Positions 5,543 through 10,248 of a DNA stretch of 10,248 nucleotides are shown here, piece after piece. The first letter of the stretch is position 1. Every line of letters begins with the position of its first letter. The DNA comes from Candidatus Gastranaerophilales bacterium (GTDB lineage Bacteria; Cyanobacteriota; Vampirovibrionia; Gastranaerophilales; Gastranaerophilaceae). A model generated the notes under the pieces. The model worked only from the letters and a program-made list of their open reading frames with translations, made no database searches and was not told where the DNA came from. The position numbers and the translations under genes were made by a program. The stretch is taken from assembly GCA_947632315.1 (NCBI GenBank), contig CANROV010000064.1, positions 1-10,248 on the forward strand, read 5' to 3'.

Positions 5543-8155
5543 ATGCGTAAGATAATACTTATTATTTCAGTTTTATTTATAGGTTTAATAGTTCAAGCAG
5601 CTGATTATTCAAGTTATAAATTAGATAACGGTCAGAATGTTATTATAAAAGAGGTGCATGATAATCCGATAGTAATTATTGATACTTGGATAAAGACAGG
5701 TTCTATAAATGAAACGGATGAAAATAACGGGGTAGCTCATTTTTTAGAACATTTATTTTTTAAAGGTACATCCAAACATCCTGCAAAAGAATTTGATCAA
5801 ATATTAGAGGCAAAAGGTGCTGTAACTAATGCTGCTACCAGTAAAGATTTTACACATTATTATATATTGATACCTTCTGAAAACTTTGAATTAGCACTTG
5901 ATTTACATTCGGATATGTTGTTAAATCCTTTAATTCCAAGAAAAGAGCTTGAAAAAGAACGTAAAGTTGTAATTGAAGAAATAGCAAAAAATAATGATAA
6001 GCCTGCAACTATTTTATATCGTAATATGATAAAAGAGTTTTATAAGCAGCACCCCTATAAACGAGATGTAATAGGAACAAAAGGAGTAATTGAAACTATT
6101 TCACGAGAACAAATTTTTGATTTTTATAATAAATGGTATATTCCTGAAAATATGACAACAGTTATAATAGGAGATGTTGATACACAAAAAGCTCTTGCTC
6201 TTGTAAAGGATAAATTTAATAAATCTGTTGATGAAACTAAAAAAGCGGTTAAATCGGAATATAAGCTTGATAAGAAGCCATCAAAACAGGTTGAGGTAAA
6301 AGAAAAGTTAAATATAGAAACAGGTTACATACTTATAGGATTTAAGGGATGTCATCCTATTGATAATAAAGATTCATATGCTCTTGATGTTCTTGCAACC
6401 ATATTGGGTGACGGAAAATCTTCAAGATTATATAAAAGTTTAAAGGAGCAAAAACAATTAGTTCATTCAATTTCAGCTTCACATTCGTCAATGAGAGATG
6501 ATTCAATATTTTTAGTCAGTGCAAATTATATTAATCCTGATATTGAGCGGTTAAAACTTGCTATATTTAACGAGATTGAAAAACTATTTAAAAATGAAAT
6601 AACACAAGAAGAAATTCAAAAAGCTAAAAATATAATTGCCAGAGATACTTATTATTCAAGAGAATCCGTTTCAAATATAGCGGGAGAAATAGGATATACG
6701 GCTACACTGACAGGTAATAGCGAGTATTATAAAAATTATCTTGAGAATATAAATAAAGTAACTCTTGAAGATTTAAAAAAAGCTGCAAAATCATATTTAG
6801 ACCCTAATAATGCCGTTATTTCCGTTATTAGTCCTAAAAATACAACAATATCCGAAAATAAACAAATACAAAACAAGCAATATCAGGCAAAAAAAATAAG
6901 TCAAAAAGGCGATACAACAAAATATCAGCTTGAAAATGGCGCACAATTACTGATAACAAAAAATACTTCTAATGATATTATTGCCATAGAAATCGCTTCA
7001 TTAGGCGGTAATAATATTGAAAAAAAGCCCGGAGTCGCTTCTTTAACAGCTGATGTTATGTTAAAAGGTACCGAAAAATATAGAAGTCAAGAATTATCGG
7101 AATTGCTTGAGGAAAACGGTATCAGATTATCCCCTATTGCGAAAGGAGATTCATTTAATATCGCTTCTAAGTTTACTAAGAATGAAAAAGATATTGCATT
7201 TGATGTTATAAATGAAGTTATGAACAATTCATTATTAGAATCTGTTGATGTGGAAAAAGTAAAAGCGGATAAAATGTTTGCTATAAAAAGTTCTAAAAAC
7301 AATCCGGATTCTTTAGTATTTGATGAATTTAAAACGGCAGTCTGGGCAGGTACTCCTTATGGTAATACAGGTAAAGTTTTGGAAAAAACAATTCCTTTGA
7401 TTCAAAGAGAAGATATTTTAGAATTTTATAAAAAACTATTCCCGGCTGAAAATGTAATTATAACCGTAAACGGAAATGTTAATGAACAGGAATTTATAAA
7501 TTTCTTTTCAGCACTACTTAAAAACAGCGGGAATAAAAAAATAAATTTATCTGACTATAAAAGTAAATATAAACCTGTAACACAAAATAAAACAGTAAAA
7601 GTAGCAAAAGATACTCAAGCACTATGGATAGTTGCAGGCTGGCCGACTGACGGAGTAAATAATGAAAAAGATTGGGCTTCTTTGCAAATTATTGATTCAA
7701 TTCTGGGTTCGGGCATGAGTTCAAGAATGTTTACAAATTTAAGAGATCAGCAAAGTCTTGCATATCAGGTAGGTTCATCATTTTCCGCTAATATAAATAA
7801 AGGTATATTTGCAATTTATATTGCAACAAATCCTGATAATGCCGTAATTGCAAAGCAAGGTCTGTTTAAAGAAATAGAACGTTTAAAAAAAGAATTTGTT
7901 ACAAATAAAGAATTGTCGGAAGCTAAAGATAAAATTCTCGGAAACTTTGTCTTATCAATGGAAACAAATATGGAAAAAGCTTCTCTTATGAATTCTCTTG
8001 AAGTTTCTTCAAGAGGATATGAATTTATTGACAAATATCCTGAATTAATAAAAAATGTAACGGTTCAAGATGTTATTAAAACGGCTAATAAGTATTTTAA
8101 CAGGCCTTATATCTTCACAGTATTAGGAACTAATAAATCTATTGAAAAAATATAA
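5543..8155 (+). CDS. Exported M16 family zinc peptidase, tandem fused halves
   Basis: This 870-residue protein carries two M16 protease units in one chain, as in PqqL-type enzymes; many bacteria encode them as two adjacent genes. A signal peptide (1-19, MRKIILIISVLFIGLIVQA) predicts export to the periplasm. The first unit has the zinc motif HFLEH (His66, Glu69, His70) and, 76 residues after the second His, the third ligand Glu146 in ERKVVIEE, so it should be active. The second unit aligns at GVASLTADVMLKGT (from 497) but has S-L-T-A-D in place of HFLEH, so it is non-catalytic. Its GMSSRMFTNLRDQQSLAY region resembles the segment holding the substrate-binding Arg/Tyr of the inactive half. The frame is open to GTG at 5501, but ATG 5543 is chosen because GAGGT precedes it and the signal peptide begins there. 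Likely role: degradation of peptides in the envelope; substrate unknown. Confidence 0.92.
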   Translation: MRKIILIISVLFIGLIVQAADYSSYKLDNGQNVIIKEVHDNPIVIIDTWIKTGSINETDENNGVAHFLEHLFFKGTSKHPAKEFDQILEAKGAVTNAATSKDFTHYYILIPSENFELALDLHSDMLLNPLIPRKELEKERKVVIEEIAKNNDKPATILYRNMIKEFYKQHPYKRDVIGTKGVIETISREQIFDFYNKWYIPENMTTVIIGDVDTQKALALVKDKFNKSVDETKKAVKSEYKLDKKPSKQVEVKEKLNIETGYILIGFKGCHPIDNKDSYALDVLATILGDGKSSRLYKSLKEQKQLVHSISASHSSMRDDSIFLVSANYINPDIERLKLAIFNEIEKLFKNEITQEEIQKAKNIIARDTYYSRESVSNIAGEIGYTATLTGNSEYYKNYLENINKVTLEDLKKAAKSYLDPNNAVISVISPKNTTISENKQIQNKQYQAKKISQKGDTTKYQLENGAQLLITKNTSNDIIAIEIASLGGNNIEKKPGVASLTADVMLKGTEKYRSQELSELLEENGIRLSPIAKGDSFNIASKFTKNEKDIAFDVINEVMNNSLLESVDVEKVKADKMFAIKSSKNNPDSLVFDEFKTAVWAGTPYGNTGKVLEKTIPLIQREDILEFYKKLFPAENVIITVNGNVNEQEFINFFSALLKNSGNKKINLSDYKSKYKPVTQNKTVKVAKDTQALWIVAGWPTDGVNNEKDWASLQIIDSILGSGMSSRMFTNLRDQQSLAYQVGSSFSANINKGIFAIYIATNPDNAVIAKQGLFKEIERLKKEFVTNKELSEAKDKILGNFVLSMETNMEKASLMNSLEVSSRGYEFIDKYPELIKNVTVQDVIKTANKYFNRPYIFTVLGTNKSIEKI

Positions 8156-8194
8156 AAAATTTTGTAAATTAAATAATAAGAATAAATGTGAATT

Positions 8195-8776
8195 ATGAGA
8201 AATCAATTAGTTAAAGATAAAGAATTTTATATAATTTCAAGGAGCATAGATAATGCTTCAAAATGTAAAATAATAGATGTTTCTGAAGATAGTTTCAAAG
8301 TAGAACTTAATGATAAAGTAAAATATGAAGTTGATGAATCAGTTGAATTGTTTACAATGACTGATAATGGTCAATTATATTTTGAAACAATTGTTAAAGA
8401 TGTTGAAGATAATATTCTTTCTATATGGTTTCCCATAGATTTTAAATATTTACAAAGACGGGAATATTCAAGAATCAATATAGAAAAAGAGATAGAATTA
8501 AATACTAAAGAAAGAAAAATTAAAGCTGAAATATTAGATATAAGTGCAGGCGGTTTAAAAATTTCTGCAAAAGAACCGTTAGAACTTTTAAAAGAATATA
8601 TAATAAATTTAACACTCGGAAATCATAAGATTGCTTGTACATTTCAGCCTATAAGAACAGAAGCATTACAAGGAAATTTCATTGTTTCAGGAAGTTTTTG
8701 TAATATTAATAACTATGACAGAATTGTTCTTGTTCAATATTGTTTTAGAAAATTAATAGAGAATAGTAATAAATAA
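8195..8776 (+). CDS. YcgR-like PilZ-domain protein, probable c-di-GMP receptor
   Basis: The 193-residue protein has an N-terminal beta-rich domain (about 1-83) like the YcgR/PilZN flagellar-brake module, then a PilZ domain. Both c-di-GMP-binding signatures are intact: RxxxR as Arg89-EYS-Arg93, and D/NxSxxG as Asp115-Ile-Ser117-Ala-Gly-Gly120. This supports real ligand binding. Proteins of this type relay c-di-GMP levels to motility, adhesion or secretion machinery. No signal peptide or membrane helix is seen. The ATG lies 39 bases after the peptidase stop, with no terminator in between, so co-transcription is likely. The ribosome site is weak. No flagellar gene is in the window, and with pilT nearby a link to pili is possible but is inference. 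Confidence 0.85.
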   Translation: MRNQLVKDKEFYIISRSIDNASKCKIIDVSEDSFKVELNDKVKYEVDESVELFTMTDNGQLYFETIVKDVEDNILSIWFPIDFKYLQRREYSRINIEKEIELNTKERKIKAEILDISAGGLKISAKEPLELLKEYIINLTLGNHKIACTFQPIRTEALQGNFIVSGSFCNINNYDRIVLVQYCFRKLIENSNK

Positions 8777-8778
8777 AC

Positions 8779-8836
8779 TTGTAAAACAATGTAAAATATT
8801 GTTAAATAGTTTTAGGATAGTTTAAAATTAGGTGAG
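8779..8836 (+). promoter_or_regulatory. Putative promoter, palindrome and ribosome site of the histidine kinase gene
   Basis: TTGTAA at 8779-8784 and TTAAAT at 8802-8807 are spaced 17 bases, an acceptable -35/-10 pair. The spacer and -10 overlap the palindrome AACAAT-N7-ATTGTT (8785-8803), which shares both half-sites with the one before the M16 gene. AGGTGAG at 8830-8836 is a good ribosome site for the GTG start at 8840. Transcription would start near 8814. The promoter call is by eye. Confidence 0.4.
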
Positions 8837-8839
8837 AAA

Positions 8840-10248
8840 GTGAAAAAAAAAGTAAAACAAATTAAAAAACCACAAAATATACAAAGTCATAACGGGCTAA
8901 AAGATATATTAAAAGCAAATTGTAAAATAAGTATTACAATGGGTATTGTTTTTATAGTGCTTATGGTTGTATCCATTGTTTTAATGGTAATCTACGGGTT
9001 TACTCAAGATAATTTGAGAAACATGCAAAATGAAATTACTTCGGATTTCATATCAAATATCAGGGTTTTTGATTATGACTTAAATAATCGGCTCTTTTTC
9101 AGAATGCAGGATGATTTAAATTCAGTACTTGATATTGGGCGTAGTGAAGTAAAATATGTAGTTGTTTTAGATAAAGATCTAAGAGAAGTATTTTCTACTA
9201 TATCTCCTAATGATTATAGTTTTCGTTCGGAAAATAATCCTGCAACATTTTTCTTAAAAAATAAGTCATTTTATATGTATAAAGACTTCGATATTAAAGA
9301 TGTATTTATAGAAAAAAATTTTAAAGGAAATAATGAAGACATTAAGTACTATATACATCTTGGTATATTAGAGAGCAGTTCTTTAAATAATTCCATGAAA
9401 AATACACGAATGTTTATGGTTCAGTTCTTTTTTATCCTGCTGTTATTCTGTATTCCATTGGCTTGGAAGTTTGCTCAATCAATCGGAAAGCCTATAAAGA
9501 AAATGGAAATAACTGTATCTAAGATAGCGGAAGGTGATTTATCCGGTCGTTTGGATTATACAAGTTATACTGAAATAAATAATTTAGTTCAAGCTTATAA
9601 TACAATGGCAACAACAATGCAAAGATTATATTCAACATTGGAAAATCAGGTCGCGGACAGAACTAAAGAGTTAAAAAGTGCTTATGCTGAACTTCAAAAT
9701 ACACAGGCTATGATGGTTCATTCCGAAAAAATGAAGTCATTAGGTGAGCTTGTTGCCGGTATTATGCATGAAATTAATAATCCTATTAATTTTATTTATG
9801 GAAATATGACTCATTTAAGCAATTATTCAAATGATTTAATAGAAATTATTGAAACATATACTAAATTTGATGATAATTTAAAAGAAGAAAATCAAAAAGA
9901 AATCAATGAACTTAAATCGACAATTGATTATGAATTTTTAAAAACTGATTTACCCGATTTAATTAAAAGCTGTAAAGAGGGTGCAGACAGGGCTAAAAAT
10001 ATTATTCAAGATTTAAAGAGTTTTTCAAGGATGGAGGAAGTTGCTATCACGGATATTGATATTCCGCATGAAATTGATATGACTTTAAATATTTTGCATA
10101 ATAAGTTGAAAAATAAAGCGGAAATACATAAAGAATATATGGAAAATGTACCAACCATAGAAGCATTCGGCGGGCAGTTGAATCAGGTATTTATGAACAT
10201 ACTTGATAATGCGGCAGGGGCTATTGAGAAAACCGGTGATATCTGGAT
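8840..10248 (+). CDS. Membrane sensor histidine kinase with HAMP domain, 3' end outside the window
   Basis: The frame runs from GTG 8840 to the window edge, 469 complete codons. The start is fixed by an in-frame TAG at 8813-8815, no other start codon in between, and AGGTGAG just upstream. A Lys-rich cytoplasmic N-terminus is followed by TM1 (about 30-53), a periplasmic sensor region (54-190), TM2 (191-211), HAMP (212-264, with IGKPIKKME and EGDLSGRL), and a coiled coil. The dimerisation domain has the H-box GELVAGIMHEINNPINFI with the phospho-accepting His310, and a roughly 50-residue insert-like helical stretch precedes RAKNIIQDLKSFSR. The ATPase domain begins with the N-box at Asn453-ILDNAAGAI; the G boxes lie beyond the window. 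The sensor segment has no fold I recognise, so the signal is unknown. Its response regulator is not seen, perhaps downstream. Adjacent PilZ gene suggests surface or c-di-GMP signalling. Confidence 0.92.
   Translation, partial: MKKKVKQIKKPQNIQSHNGLKDILKANCKISITMGIVFIVLMVVSIVLMVIYGFTQDNLRNMQNEITSDFISNIRVFDYDLNNRLFFRMQDDLNSVLDIGRSEVKYVVVLDKDLREVFSTISPNDYSFRSENNPATFFLKNKSFYMYKDFDIKDVFIEKNFKGNNEDIKYYIHLGILESSSLNNSMKNTRMFMVQFFFILLLFCIPLAWKFAQSIGKPIKKMEITVSKIAEGDLSGRLDYTSYTEINNLVQAYNTMATTMQRLYSTLENQVADRTKELKSAYAELQNTQAMMVHSEKMKSLGELVAGIMHEINNPINFIYGNMTHLSNYSNDLIEIIETYTKFDDNLKEENQKEINELKSTIDYEFLKTDLPDLIKSCKEGADRAKNIIQDLKSFSRMEEVAITDIDIPHEIDMTLNILHNKLKNKAEIHKEYMENVPTIEAFGGQLNQVFMNILDNAAGAIEKTGDIW

Noticed and set aside
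7087..8034. Two minus-strand open frames inside the M16 gene (7087-7302, 7816-8034)
   Set aside because: Both mirror well-supported M16 coding sequence and lack start signals.
8156..8194. Terminator between the M16 gene and the PilZ gene
   Set aside because: The 39-base gap is A/T-rich without a stem of useful length.

Overview
The window is AT-rich bacterial chromosomal DNA read with the standard bacterial code. It points to a two-membrane, type IV-piliated bacterium: a twitching-motility ATPase (PilT), an MlaE-type lipid-transport permease, an exported M16 zinc peptidase, a PilZ protein and a membrane histidine kinase. The AT-rich composition and the cyanobacteria-like character of PilT and MlaE would fit a non-photosynthetic relative of cyanobacteria (Vampirovibrionia/Gastranaerophilales), but that is recognition by eye and tentative. 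No phage, IS, CRISPR or plasmid genes are visible, and no gene-free stretch exceeds 300 bases.

Layout. Positions 2-946 (+) hold the 3' part of pilT, whose start lies before the window. It converges on a minus-strand pair, mutL (3647 to 1704) followed 20 bases later by an mlaE-like permease gene (1683 to 943). The stop codons of pilT and mlaE interlock in one TTAA. A perfect 10-bp inverted repeat followed by a T-rich stretch, inside mlaE, could be the pilT terminator. An 88-base divergent gap separates mutL from tRNA-Gly(CCC) at 3736-3807 (+). Everything after that is on the plus strand: an AT-rich multi-membrane GT-C-type glycosyltransferase (3888-5417), a fused tandem M16 peptidase with signal peptide (5543-8155), a YcgR-like PilZ protein (8195-8776), and a sensor histidine kinase starting with GTG at 8840 and cut by the window end.

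The most unusual observation is in mutL. Its first ~112 bases of coding sequence are tandemly duplicated (3410-3524 and 3522-3635). The duplication alone is out of frame and would hit a stop at once. A one-base deletion in the start-proximal copy makes the repeat unit 111 bases and reopens the frame, so the predicted MutL carries a 37-residue insertion that repeats the conserved N-terminal motif. An in-frame ATG inside the insertion (3539) could alternatively give an almost normal MutL. This could be a reversible mutator switch, a recent suppressed mutation, or an assembly artefact; reads would decide.

A second pattern is a shared gapped palindrome, AACAAT-N6/7-ATTGTT, in the gaps before the M16 peptidase gene and before the histidine kinase gene. 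It may be a common operator.
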